From positions 1,495,363 through 1,523,686 of the forward strand of contig CM012953.1 of assembly GCA_000181795.3 (NCBI GenBank): a stretch of DNA of 28,324 nt, given 5' to 3'. This DNA is from Trichinella spiralis. Its lineage: Eukaryota > Nematoda > Enoplea > Trichinellida > Trichinellidae. This document shows positions 1 through 11,717 of this stretch, piece after piece; position 1 is the first letter of the stretch, and each line of letters begins with the position of its first letter. The notes under the pieces were generated by a model. The model was not told the origin of the DNA and did not search any database. It was given only the letters and a program-made list of their open reading frames with translations. Made by a program: the position numbers and the translations under genes.

Positions 1-2
1 TC

Positions 3-609
<607 letters not shown>

Positions 610-758
610 ATGTAGTTGAACGTACTATTTGAAATGCATTGATGTTTTTATTTCTATTTCATTTTTCGTTTTATCATCATTTTTGTTCTGATTGCATTCT
701 TTATCAAATTCTTTATAATAATCTATTGCTGTATGCTATTACGTTGTAGTGTGCATTC

Positions 759-764
759 AATAAA
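759..764 (+). terminator. Polyadenylation signal of the polyubiquitin gene
   Basis: An AATAAA hexamer about 150 bases after the polyubiquitin stop codon, followed by another ATAAAA-like stretch at about 773. The rest of 610-1014 is AT-rich and holds only the facing 3' ends of this gene and of LYRM1; an AATAAA on the minus strand at 897-902 suits LYRM1. Confidence 0.55.
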
Positions 765-1014
765 TATGGTTTAATAAAAAGTTGTTTAAAATGTGTTATG
801 ATGGTTGAAATTGAAATAATTTTTGTTGCCATATTGTATGTAATAAAAATATTTGGAAAAGAAGTTGATGGCTAAAAGGAAATGTTTTTTTTAAATTTAT
901 TTCTCTTTCTGTTATATACGTATATAGTATTGTCACATTTGTAATGTGTAAGCAAGTGAGGAAGATGCTGTTATTATAAATGTAAAATTCAGTTATCTCA
1001 TCGGTGCTGGAAAA

Positions 1015-1757
1015 TTATGATGTGGACGGTATTTGATTATTTGTTGCCATACGATGATTCATGGAAGGTGATTGTTTTTCAGTTTGCTGATTGGATACTT
1101 TTCTGATTGGTAGCGTTTTTGGGAAAGCGTAAACAGGTCGTGGATATGGATTGCCGTAGTGTACAGCTAAAAACGATAAACTAGTTACAAAAGCAGACAA
1201 AATATCATTAGCATAAAGAAAAGTTGATTTTATTTCAAAAAAGAAACTGTAACTGTGTGATTAAGAAGATGTGTTTAATTATTTGGCCGAATGATGAATT
1301 AATTATTTTACCAATTGCGATTCGAGTTCTGCCTTCACGAATGAGTTCTTCAATTTCGATAGGATTTGCCAACTGAAATTATTGAAATGTATTAAAAATC
1401 TTCACCATTTCAATTAGCATTTGCTTTGTTTGTTTTGTATTTATTTTTCGACAATATCACATTAATAAAAACTGTTATCCCATTCAAAGAAACATACTGT
1501 ATTGGAATTGGAAATAAATCAAATGCACACAGAAAAGTGCTGAGACATTTTAAATTGTTTGAAAAAGACAGAAAAATGCCGCTTTGTTGGCTTACAGTTT
1601 TGTTCTGCTTGAACAGACGTCTTGCTTCTTCGACAATGTAACGTTTCGCTTCTTTGTCGGATATGTTGTTCCCACGATTGCTGCTGTTTGTCCATTTTTT
1701 TCCAACTTTCAAAATGTATCTGTACAAGTCGAGCACTTGCTTCTTTGTATTCGACAT
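1015..1757 (-). CDS. LYRM1: LYR motif-containing protein 1 homologue (Complex1_LYR family)
   Basis: Three minus-strand exons, 1596-1757, 1312-1372 and 1015-1166, join with GT-AG introns to 124 residues; human LYRM1 has 122. The LYR tripeptide is at residues 11-13 (LDLYRYILKVGKKW), followed by the basic helix ending in ARRLFKQNK with the family's downstream Phe at residue 49. Exon 2 gives EELIREGRTRIAIA, and exon 3 opens with VHYGNPYPRP, closely resembling the HYKIPYPRP block that I recall as distinctive of LYRM1. LYR proteins generally act in the mitochondrial matrix with acyl-carrier protein and assist complex assembly or Fe-S delivery; the exact role of LYRM1 is not settled. The start is preceded by candidate AG acceptors about 11 and 27 bases upstream. 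It lies 248 bp downstream of the TOM22 stop on the same strand. Confidence 0.88.
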
Positions 1758-2005
1758 CCAACCTATTTCTGATCACTAATGCTGAATAAAATTATTGTTT
1801 GAATCAAGCAATTTTATTCAAAGTAATCATCGGGTGTAAATGATCAACTTCTACTGAAACGATTGATGAACAAGTGAAAATAATTCGTCCATATATTATT
1901 TATTTATTCATTTATTCCAATATTAGAAATTTAATTTTTCGCAAATAATGCGAACCGAAAAAAAGCAGATAATTTTCATATTTCTACGTTGTGTGTGAAT
2001 TACTA

Positions 2006-2530
2006 TTACAATTCTTTTCCACCGTGATCACCGGACGAACCTGCTTGGCCAGAATAAGCAGCTGCTGCACCAGGTCCGAACAAAATCTGAAGATTAAACA
2101 GAAAAATGCAAAAATGATGCATAAAATAATAATAATAATTTGAGATAATATACAGATTGATCATCAGTTAATTACTTGATTTTGCTGTTGCAAGTGCATC
2201 TGCTGGAAATCAGCTCGATCTTTTTCAAACATCACTGGCAAAATCAGAATCATAGCCGACGAGGCGGCAATCCACATCGCCGATCTGGTGAACACGAACA
2301 ATTTTCGGCCCAGTTCGGATGCAGTGGAACAAATGGTGAAGATGGCTTTTTGCATTCCCTCCGGCAACATCTCGGTCAGACCAATCAACCTCTCGGCTAC
2401 TGTCTCTTCGATATCCTTGAGATAATAATAATAAATAATAATAGTAAATTAATAAATTAACAAATAAATAAAAATATCCTCTTGCCTGATCTGTATCGTC
2501 AATTTCGATCGTTTTCAAATTTTTGCTCAT
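2006..2530 (-). CDS. TOMM22: Mitochondrial import receptor subunit TOM22
   Basis: Exons 2486-2530, 2176-2415 and 2006-2086 give 121 residues. Residues 1-24 are acidic (TIEIDDTDQDIEETVAE), then ERLIGLTEMLPE matches the conserved ERLWGLTEMFPE block of animal TOM22. A single membrane segment follows at about residues 61-78 (WIAASSAMILILPVMFE) with the conserved Pro75, then a Gln-rich stretch and a Gly/Ala-rich C-terminus starting ILFGPG. TOM22 is the central tail-anchored receptor of the outer-membrane TOM complex and binds presequences through its acidic cytosolic domain. The first intron appears to use a GC donor (CAG/GCAAGA), the second a normal GT. The start at 2530 is chosen because a perfect acceptor, TTTGCAG, lies three bases upstream on the minus strand and the acidic segment begins there. 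Between MFSD11 and LYRM1, all on one strand. Confidence 0.93.
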
Positions 2531-2533
2531 TTT

Positions 2534-2535
2534 CT
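2534..2535 (-). promoter_or_regulatory. Candidate trans-splice acceptor upstream of TOM22
   Basis: On the minus strand a pyrimidine-containing run ending TTTGCAG stands three bases before the TOM22 ATG. No donor is evident in the short gap to the MFSD11 stop, which is what a spliced-leader acceptor would look like. The MFSD11 polyadenylation hexamer (minus-strand AATAAA, 2668-2673) lies about 135 bases upstream of it. Confidence 0.5.
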
Positions 2536-2749
2536 GCAAAGATTTCAACTGGATTAAAAATTTCACAACTCATTACAAAAGAAAATAATCACGTCGAAGA
2601 AAAATATTGCACGTAATTGTAATACTGCTTTTTCCAAATTCAACAACAACAAACTGAATAATTATGCTTTTATTCAATACTGACTGAAAAAAATTTTGTG
2701 CAAAATTATCAATCCACTGCCAACAAACAACAGAATTGGATAATGATTG

Positions 2750-5060
2750 TCAAGCCGGTTTGACGTGATGGATGTCAGATTGTTGCAAGCCGAAGTTTTC
2801 CACTTTGAAATAGGAGAACGTCGCCAAAAAGCACATCACCACTAAAATCACCAACTGCCATTGCAACAACAAATAGCTTGTGTAAAAGAAGCTAACCGCC
2901 GAAGATAACGACTGAAAAGCAGAACATTAATAATAATAATAATAATAATAAAATATTATCATCTCGTATATTTATTTGCACGTGACAAAAATCTGTAAAA
3001 TAATAACAACTTACGTTAAAAAATTTAAAAAGAGCAAATGCACGCGTGCTTTCCGTTGTGTATTTACTTCCCAAAGTTGCGTAGATCTGAAGAAAACAAT
3101 CAAGCAAAGCTTAAACTTATTACGAATAATAAAAAATAAAGAAATTACTACATTCATTGAAAACTGTACAAAAGCCTTCTTTTACGTGTGTTCAAAAACA
3201 AAAAAAATTAATTAGTCAAACGTTAAAGTATCAAAATTGTACATAGGAAATATGTAAATTTAAAGCATTATTAACTAATGTTGTTTATCAGTGATGATCA
3301 TTTTTCAGTGTAAAGCAAACAAAATTGAATAGTATTACTAAAAAGTTGCATCATGCGTATGTGTCAAGTATACCTGCGTGTTCCAGCAACTGTCACCAAA
3401 GCCAAGCAAAAAACTGCACAAAATGGCCACATATTCACTAAGTAAAAAAGCAATAAATTCAATAAAAGCTGTCATAAATAAAAGTATTGTGGAAAATTTA
3501 CTTGGGCAAAAAGTAGGCAATATCATCGGTCGGTTGAAATGGAGACATAGATGGAATATAGAGGAAGATGAGAAAAAATGACAATACATTGACAACGGCG
3601 CCCAAAATAATCACCACAGGACGTCCCATCGATTCTATGGTCGAAATGATCAAACCGAATACCAAGCCACCTTAAAAATATTAAATTACAACAATAACAA
3701 TACTTTAAAAACTGAAAAAGATATTCAAAATGTATAACACTAAATCAATATTTCATATCCATCCATCATTCATATACTACCTAAACTTTCTCCAAGACCA
3801 ACGAAAATAACATTTAAAGCCAGAAGAACTTTCGTCGATACAGTGAACTGACGGGTAAATGTCAGACAAGTTCCATAAACACCGGACCAAAAGGTAAGCA
3901 AAATACCAGAATAAAGGAATACTACCACCAAACAGATCATGTTGCCACTTTGCAACAATTTGAAAGTTCGAACTGAAAATGATAAGCATGTTTATTCTTC
4001 CTCAGCACAAACAAACAAACAAACAAATACCAATCTCTTCAATGACAGTAAGCCGTTTTTTAACCATTGTCACAGCTACACTGTCAACACTGGGCGACTC
4101 TCGATCCGATTCATATTCCAACAGACTCTCCAGCTGTTCTTCTGGTCGCATCTGCTTCAAAAGTGCGAACAGAGCCGTACCGACAACAGCCATGCAAGTG
4201 AACACAATGAATATCAGCCGTACGGTATCGCTGGACAATTCGTTGGAACCATCACGAAATTGGGAATACAAAAACAGACCGCCCGTGGGCAAACTGTAAC
4301 TTTTGAAACGGTGAACGATCACTGTGAAACGATAAATATTCAATTTTGTCACCTCAGCTGAAAAATCGCCCAAACAATGGCCGCATTTTTCCCAACGGTT
4401 GCTTTATCCGACGCTAGAGTCAAGTAATTTCCTTGACCAACCCAGGCCACTTGGAAAAACAGAAAATATTCATTTCAAGGCAATTCAATTCAAAAACTTA
4501 CAAGATGCACCGAAACCGAGAAATGCCGACGCTGCGTACAGCAGTTCCGTTCTCAAATATAGAAACGAAGCCAAAAATGTACTGAAAGAGAAAAATTCAT
4601 CAAATCAATAAATACATCTTTTCAAAATTGTATATTTTTTTACAGTTTACCTGTACGTAACACCACCAATCACCATTGACCATTTTGCGGATAACTTTTG
4701 CACAACAGGCGTTATGAACAAATTGCACAACGTCAATACTGCATATATTATCGTCAAGCTTGAAAAGATATCCAGCACATAGCACTCGATGGATAGTATA
4801 TGAGGAAACATTTTTGATGATATTAAAAACATACCTGTAATAGCCGGCATGTTTGTCAATAGCGTGAGATGTGGAATTTTGGGCTTCAGCAGAATGAAGT
4901 ATGGCTACCTGAAGTGAAAATTTGAACTGAATTGAATTGAACTGTTCCTTGATCAAAACTGTTCAAAAACCTCGATAACACTGCAACTCTGAAAAGCGGT
5001 CAAAATGAAATAAAATCCAAATCCGAGTTGAAAAATCGGCAGAAGAGGATGCTGAAACAT
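2750..5060 (-). CDS. MFSD11: UNC93-like protein MFSD11 (major facilitator superfamily)
   Basis: Eleven exons joined by GT-AG introns keep one frame: 4971-5060, 4835-4908, 4651-4758, 4502-4581, 4353-4449, 4031-4293, 3781-3972, 3502-3670, 3374-3437, 3015-3086 and 2750-2911, giving 456 residues (human MFSD11: 449). Diagnostic stretches are KHAGYYSLTIIYAV, AAIVWAIFQLS, the block AILCSFLLGFGDSCWNTQ, AFALFKFFN and SYLLLQWQLVILV, all closely like MFSD11 and in the same order. The protein is a multi-pass membrane protein with up to 12 helices; the first outside loop has a possible N-glycosylation site (QNSTS). MFSD11 is an orphan atypical solute carrier, so no substrate is claimed. Upstream of the ATG an AG acceptor at about ten bases (ACGATTCAG) may be a spliced-leader site. 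Ten introns in 2.3 kb, most 52-110 bp and one of 287 bp, make a compact gene. Confidence 0.93.
2928..2952. repeat. TAA microsatellite in an MFSD11 intron
   Basis: Eight perfect TAA units in the last intron of MFSD11. A less regular AAT-rich run lies at 2421-2447 in TOM22 intron 1, and a short AAAC run at 4008-4027 in another MFSD11 intron. Confidence 0.9.
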
Positions 5061-8000
5061 GGCGACTATTCTGAATCGTGTGAAAAAAATCCACCTAGCC
5101 ACATGGATCCTAAAAATCATTTAAACAAAAAAAAATAAATCATTTAACAAACAAAAATGATAAAAGGACAAATTATCATCGGAAGGACACTTTTACAAAA
5201 GTTAGGCCTTGGAAAAAATTACCAACATTATATTTAGTATTCATTTCTAGAAAAAAAGGTGTCTTTTCTGCTAGAGTAAAAGTAGAAGAGTTGAGAACAT
5301 AACAACAACAAAAATTTTAAATGTGAAAATATGGTTCAAGAGAAATGCTAAAAATGAACACAGCCCTGAATAAGTTTCGATAACTGACAACGCATGATTC
5401 ATCGTTTGCACAGACCGACAAACCAATGATCATTGGAGCTGTTCGCAAAACGCAACCAACACACAAGCACGTGCGTGAATGACGATGAAGTTACAGATAA
5501 ATGAAACTTTCCTTGAAACTGGATTTTCAAAAACTTTTAAACTGAACGCAAACCAAATTCAATACAATTAATCAAAATGTACACCAACGGTGCGAATAAA
5601 ATAATTTTCATGCCAAATGTACGAAATTGTACAAAAAATCACATTACAACAAATGAACAACATCTGAAAACAAATTTGCATAAATACATTCACGAAAACC
5701 ACTCACAATTCGGCAATTTGATGAAAAAAATCAACTCGTTTTCTGATTGATTCAATCAATTTCGTCGAAATTCACCAAAATTGCGTCATATACACACGCT
5801 TGCTTAAAAACAAAAAAGCACAAAAGTTTGTAATTCGCAAATTCACAATTTAATATCTGCAAAATATGCTTCATTGCAGAATAAGAAAAAATTCAAACAA
5901 CCTCTTCTCTCGTGTAAAATTTAAATATAATTTAAGCTGAACATAAGAAAAAGAAAAAAGTAACACTGTTGAACAAAAATGCAAAATTTATTTTCAATTT
6001 ATTTCACTTTTACAACAGTGTACACATTTGAAGTTGAGCTTCAGTTTACATAAAATCAAACTAAACAGTTGAACAAATAAAAAACGAACATTACGACCAA
6101 AAGCTAGCATTGAAACAATGAAAAGTTTCAAGTTTTATTGGAATAATAATACACATTTCATATTGTGATCAATTTAATAAGTAAAACTGATAAAAAACTA
6201 GTTTCACTACAAGAACAGAAACAAGTGAACAAATTCGTAAAATTAAAATCACCTAGAAGTGTCATCCTTCAAATTTCGTACACGTCAACCGCGCACTCAT
6301 TTCACAAAAATAACTCTTTTACATGTTAGATAATTTTTACAGAATAATTAAACTTATTATTTTTTCATTCAAATAACAGAATAAAAATTAAAAACAACTA
6401 ATTGAACACAATCACCAACATACTGTATCTACAAAAATTTGTCACTAATGTAAACTTATTCGATTTCGCCAATGTTTGACATTTTTAGCTGGAATATTTG
6501 AATCTTATTTTCGAAAAGCATTAATTTTTGTCCACTGTCAAATATCGAAGCTTTTCAACAGTCATCAGCATCTGACTGATTTACGAAACGGTTAAAATGC
6601 AGCTCTTGCATTTTTTGTATCATTTCATTACGTTATTTGTGTTAAACATACTTCTGAGTAAAATCTGCTAATAAAGTTGATAATATTTTGAATGGCATGA
6701 ATGATCTGTGAAATATTAAATTACAATGTTGAAAAATCAATGTTGTGCATTTATTACATAGAATTTAATTTTTTTCAGTGTATAATTTTACTCAATTACA
6801 TTTAAAGTTCAAAAATTTTTTCATAATTTAATAATTCATTTAACAAATATTTTAAAAATGTAAAAATTGTGTGCGTTTTGAATGACTGGTTTTTTCATGA
6901 ATGTTTTCTTGATAATAAACTCAATGTTTTTTATTTTAAATTACTGAAAATGAATATATTAAATTTTAATAACAATGAATGAGAGATATTTCATCAAATT
7001 TAAAGATTACGTAATCAATTGTACTTAAAAGTCGAATACTGTAAGTACCGTAAAATTGTGATGATCAGTGACCAACTGACGGAATAGTCAATTTCTTGCA
7101 TCGCATATCATTAACTGTTGTCTACGTGTATGGTAAAAATACATTGACATGGAGAAAATTAGCGCGATAAATTTGCTAACCATAATGCGTTGTAATTTAC
7201 GACGGAAATAAGATGCAGCTAACGAGAATTCAAACTGCGAAAAATGAGAAGTCTACAATGGAACTAGATTTTTTTCAATTGGATGGAACAATTTATCATT
7301 TAATAAACAATTAATGAATACTGTAACGAGCTAGTTCACAGCAGGGATTGAGTGAGTTCCACTTTTGAACGTTGACTTTTGCTGGTTAATTTTTCAATAT
7401 GGGACGGACTATTGGCTTTTGAATGGCTTGACTGCACACTAAAATGCAGAAAAATACAGTCAATTAAATCTCAAAAACTGGATGTCACTAGTTTTGTTAT
7501 TAGTAAAATTAGAAATTTTGAAAATGGTGGGGCATTAATGGGGAGGTTCACATAAGTGTGATAAATGAACGCCTGCATGCAGTTGGTGATTTATTAGCAA
7601 AGTAAATGTCAAGGCCCTGAAAATGAAATAAGTCAAATAAATAATTGTCTAACAAATAAACGTATGAATTTTAAATCAAACAGTGGAAACTGTACAAAAC
7701 AGTTGTAAGACTGCTGTATTTTAGCCGTAAGAAAAATATGGTCATTAAATCTTAAGCGAGAATGAAAGATTCAATTTGGAATATCATCGAATTGAAAATG
7801 CCGCAAGATGGTACAGTGAAAACTGTTTGTGTTTTATGACTCATTATTCAATTGTATAGCTCTGTTACTGTCTATTCATGCAGATAGGAAAACCTGCTAT
7901 TATAGAATACAATGCATGATTGAATAAATCCATCAATGTCCAGTAAAATGCCTTATTTAGAGAACAAGTTAAACGACATGTAAAATATATATATATTGTG

Positions 8001-8698
8001 CTAGTTTGTAAAGTTGGAGGAATATCATTTAGCACTGATAATCATAAAATCACCTAAAAATGAATGATGTATGTTGCGTAAAGTTTGCGGTTTAGATTCC
8101 GTGTAGCGCATATTGTTCCCAGTTGATTGTGGTATTACTCAAAAAACAAAGAAAGGTAAATAAACATTCAATAAAGACTTTACTATTATCTCTGAATCAA
8201 TACTTTTGCATTCTTTAATGCCCAGTTGATTTTTCAGATAATGCTTATTGCAGATAAAAGACTAAAAATTTGTAAATGCAATGAAAACTCGAACAGTTAC
8301 TCCCATTTGAGAATGTGTGCAAACAGTTGATTAGTGGATGTTCAGAAATTGAACGCTAATGCTTCTTAGACAAAGTATTATTTTGAAAAAGTTGCTAAAA
8401 GAAGCATTCAAAACAAAGCAACATTGCAAATTGACTTTTGTATTGCAACAAGCTGAGCAGCTTATTTGGAGCGATAGCTTATAGCTTTCCAGAAATAATC
8501 AAGTTCACCGTCAACTGGCTCTGTTGGTAATGCATGGTAAATTGCAAGAGGGATAGGCAACGCACTACAAATCAATTCAAGCAACATTTTAAACTATGTT
8601 TTATGGATAAAAGCTTTTAATTATTAAATTAATTAACAGTGTGGCTTTCATAACAATTGTAATGTATTAATTAAAAAATTAAAAATACGAAAACAATT
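5061..8698. other. Long AT-rich stretch with no supported gene
   Basis: About 3.6 kb between the MFSD11 start and the MSP gene. No reading frame of 60 codons occurs on either strand, and I recognise no tRNA, snRNA, transposon termini or array. It presumably holds the upstream control region of MFSD11 and the 3' flank of the MSP-domain gene. One 17-base word at 7313-7329 also occurs at the left end of the LTR element at 11528-11544. Confidence 0.6.
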
Positions 8699-9241
8699 TT
8701 AAAAATTGTAATGGATGTTCAAAACTTTTTTACCAATTAACTCTCCATGCAGAAAATGTTTGACATCAAACGGGGAAAAACTGTAACCCTTGGGCAGAAA
8801 CTCTGCTTCGGCAGCCAAAAAATACAATTTATCCGTTTCTTTTAGTTTTCCTTTGAATGGATTCATCTCCACATCCACAATTACAGATTCATTCGGTTGC
8901 AAGCAGCCATTTTGAGGACTGATAAATATGACGCTGCTCACATTTTTGCTTAACATCCAAGCAAATGGAGCATCTGATGTATTTACAATGCGTATGTGGG
9001 TTTTTTGAGTGAACGCAAAAGGGGCATTGAAGCTGATTCGACTGCATGGTTGCAAGAGAAATTTTTTGCAACGCGCCGGTTGCTCACCAACATCTTCCTC
9101 ATCAACTAAAACAAACGCCGAACTTTTTTTCTCTTCTGCTTCGTTAACATTTTCACTATCCTCTAAATAAGTAATAAGCAGCTGTTAAATTTTCACTGAA
9201 CAAAAAAATTCTTTTTAAAAATATTTACTCATTTTCGGCAT
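8699..9241 (-). CDS. Major sperm protein (MSP) domain-containing protein
   Basis: A 13-base first exon (9229-9241, coding MPKM plus one base) joins a second exon (8699-9162) through a 66-bp GT-AG intron, giving 158 residues. Residues 1-38 are charged (MKDSENVNEAEEKK). The MSP immunoglobulin-like fold begins near residue 45: SRISFNAPF, then HIRIVNTSDAPFAWML, NGCLQPNESVIVDVEMNPF and DKLYFLAA, matching the domain's usual strands, including the N-x-S/T-D-x-P-x-x-(W/F) turn. No membrane segment is seen, so it is not a VAP or MOSPD2-type anchor; nematodes carry many small soluble MSP-domain proteins, some involved in sperm motility. The precise subfamily is not clear. A possible AG acceptor (TATCCATCTAG) is eight bases upstream of the ATG. 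The short first exon is the least certain part. Confidence 0.75.
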
Positions 9242-9403
9242 TTCAAACACTAGATGGATAAATATAAATTGCAGTTGAACGAATTCAAAAATATTTAAAG
9301 CGTCTACATTAAAATTTTAAACAAGAAACAGTTTACTTTAAAGTATCATTTGTTATAAAATTTCAGTTTTAAAATTATTTTGATTTAAAATTCATTTTGA
9401 TTA

Positions 9404-10563
9404 CAGTGAAACCAGTGTGAGGTGAACACCCTCCATGCAGAGAAATTTGTTAAACATGGACAGGTTTGCAACTTAAAGAGGTTTTAAAGATTTAGCTCCA
9501 AAAAAAGACAGTTTTACTTTTCATAATAGCCAGTTCGTCAAAAATTAACGAATAAGCAACTTTTTTATTTGTCGTCATCTATAAAATAATCCAAAATATT
9601 AGATTAATGGCTGCGTTTCATGCGCTTTTATGCTTCCATTTCTTCCAGCATGGATTCAATTTTTAGAAGTTTTGGCGATAGATTAGGGTGCTTTTGAAAT
9701 GAATATCGTTGTTATTTTCGTAACATTGTTATTGTTTCTGAATAAGTCAGTTTCTCATTAAAGGGATCCTCAATTTATTCAGAAAACACATCTTTGATGG
9801 CATTCGATTTTGAAAGCAACATTTCGACAATTTCATCAGCAGTTTTTTCTGTGCATTCATGTACATTAAGTTCATCGTCAATGGCACTGTAGTCTTGTGC
9901 ATTTATTATATTGTCAGTAACGTGACGACGTTCTGAAACGTCCGTTTGTAGCGTATCCAATTCATTTTAATTCATTTACGCAAACGATGTTGTCATCCTG
10001 TTAAGTAATTGAATCTTCAGCGCTGCTTATGCCTGCAAGTTGAAAACATTTTATAATTACTTCCACATCAACATGATTCCACGACTGGCTGATCCAGTGA
10101 ACTGAATTGAGACTGAATTACATGCTTTTCCAGGCATGGTTAATAACTTTTGCGGTAGCTGCTTAAAGTAAAGTCCAGTCTCATCAGCGTTGAAGACATC
10201 CTTCAACGAATATCCCGCAACATCATTCATCACCTTAGACTTCCAGGTATAAATTACACTCGGTTCGACCGCAGCTGCTTTGCCCGAAATCATGCAAAAT
10301 TTTATATTATGGCAACGCGTAAACATAACATGAATAATAGACAAAAAATAACGTCACAAATACCATGTGAGTCACCTGAATAAAATGTGTTCAAAATACA
10401 CAGGTTTGAATTTAATGTATCAGCATGACGCATCCGTTCCACTTCTAAGTTACGCAGGTTTTACCTACACAGGAATACGCAAGTGATAAAAGATGTACTG
10501 TGGCAAGTGACATTCAAGAATTGATCAACTTAGCCAGGTTTACAGCTTACACAGGTTTCACCG
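9404..10563 (-). mobile_element. Tigger/pogo-type DNA transposon relic
   Basis: The ends are imperfect inverted repeats: the left starts CAGTGAAACCAGTGTGAGGT, and the right, read inward, starts CGGTGAAACCTGTGTAAGCT. Both are flanked by TA (9402-9403 and 10564-10565), the target duplication of the Tc1/mariner-pogo superfamily. On the minus strand 10057-10344 encodes a DDE_1 transposase piece containing DVFNADETGLYFKQLP, with the first catalytic Asp. A further piece at 9775-9960 (DELNVHECTEKTADEI) resembles the C-terminal tail of such transposases. About 1.16 kb is roughly half the length needed for a full transposase, so the middle with the later catalytic acids is largely lost and the copy is dead. 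ACACAGG words near the right end (about 10396, 10464, 10549) look like subterminal repeats. Confidence 0.85.
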
Positions 10564-11536
10564 TAATATCGACTTTAATTTTAATCAAAATTTTCCTTTT
10601 TACTCTTTCAGATTCAGCTAATAATTATAAATAATACTGGCTCATTTCATTTTTACTCTTTACATTTATATTACAGCATACAATATGCATACGTATATAA
10701 TTCAGATCAATCATCATAAAACACAACGTATTATATTATACATTTCAATCATATCATATCATTCATCATGCCATAGGATGAAAAGGCCATAGGCCATAGC
10801 CATACTTTCAATCAGATGAAACACAAAATAAAGACAAATAATATAAAGCAATTGCGCACCTAACTCACCCACATGCCAGTATGGATTAGTTTTACTCTCA
10901 CACTATATTATTAATATTTAATTCGACGTCGCTCCTTCATTTTCATTTCTTTGCAATTATTGTTTCACTAAGCTATTCTTCGCTAAGCTGCACCTGTTAC
11001 TGTCATCAATTCATGTTGCTTGATAACTGTCTATTATTTAGCCATGAGAATTTTCTGTCCAATAGACAAGATACAAGAAAACTGCTTTTATTCAAAATGT
11101 ATTACAACATTTTTATTTTTAAACCATTATTTTCACTTTTTATTATCAGGATATCCTCATCCTGTTTGCTCGACATCCTTTTTTTGATTGGCTGTTCACT
11201 GATAGGCTATTCTACATTCATCTCCAATTGGCGAATAATTTATGCTAATTCATTAGCTATTCAGGGGTGATCTGCAATTGCATGATGGTTGTTTATTTTT
11301 GTAGCTTTTTTATTTTTGTCAGTATTAACAGTTTTTCCCATTAGTTTAAGGTTTTTATCCTTTACCTAGGATAGTCTAACCGGGCTACATTTTTATAACT
11401 TTTCTCAATGATTGTTGAAAGCGGATTCTCATTGGTCATAATCAGATCAAAATTTTTACTGTAAATCTTCATCAATGCTAATTTATTCATTGTAAATAGA
11501 AGCAGTACTTTTCATTTCATAGGAAATAATGAATAC
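10564..11536. other. AT-rich spacer without a supported gene
   Basis: Nothing recognisable between the Tigger relic and the LTR element. It contains short ATCATATC-type near-repeats (about 10740-10770) and a repeated CCATAGG word (about 10770-10800). A plus-strand frame at 11013-11270 exists but is only Leu/Ile/Phe-rich translation of AT-rich DNA. Confidence 0.5.
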
Positions 11537-11717
11537 TGTAACGAAGCGTTGCGTAAACTGTGGCGTTGGCGTCGACTTGCTAGCGAGTTTAGTATTGCCG
11601 TGTGTACCCTTTTGCGTGTGTGTTTTCACTTTATATAGTTATTCCTAATAAAATGAATAAAAGCGTTGTTTCGTTAAATAAAAAATTGGTTTGTTGATAA
11701 AAGGAGTAATCGTTACA
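11537..11717 (+). repeat. 5' LTR of the gag-bearing fossil
   Basis: A 181-bp segment with inverted ends TGTAACG...CGTTACA, immediately followed by the primer-site-like sequence. No direct second LTR was found in the window. Confidence 0.65.

Noticed and set aside
3338-3595. 85-codon minus-strand frame read straight through
   Set aside because: Only 3374-3437 and from 3502 upward are MFSD11 exons; the piece between them is intron.
3939-4361. 140-codon plus-strand frame
   Set aside because: It lies antisense to MFSD11 exons and shows no family likeness.
8513-8540. Possible tRNA A-box-like sequence (TGGCTCTGTTGGTAATGC)
   Set aside because: No matching B box, anticodon stem or acceptor stem nearby.
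11013-11270. 85-codon plus-strand frame rich in Leu, Ile and Phe
   Set aside because: AT-rich translation with no signal, domain or splice context.
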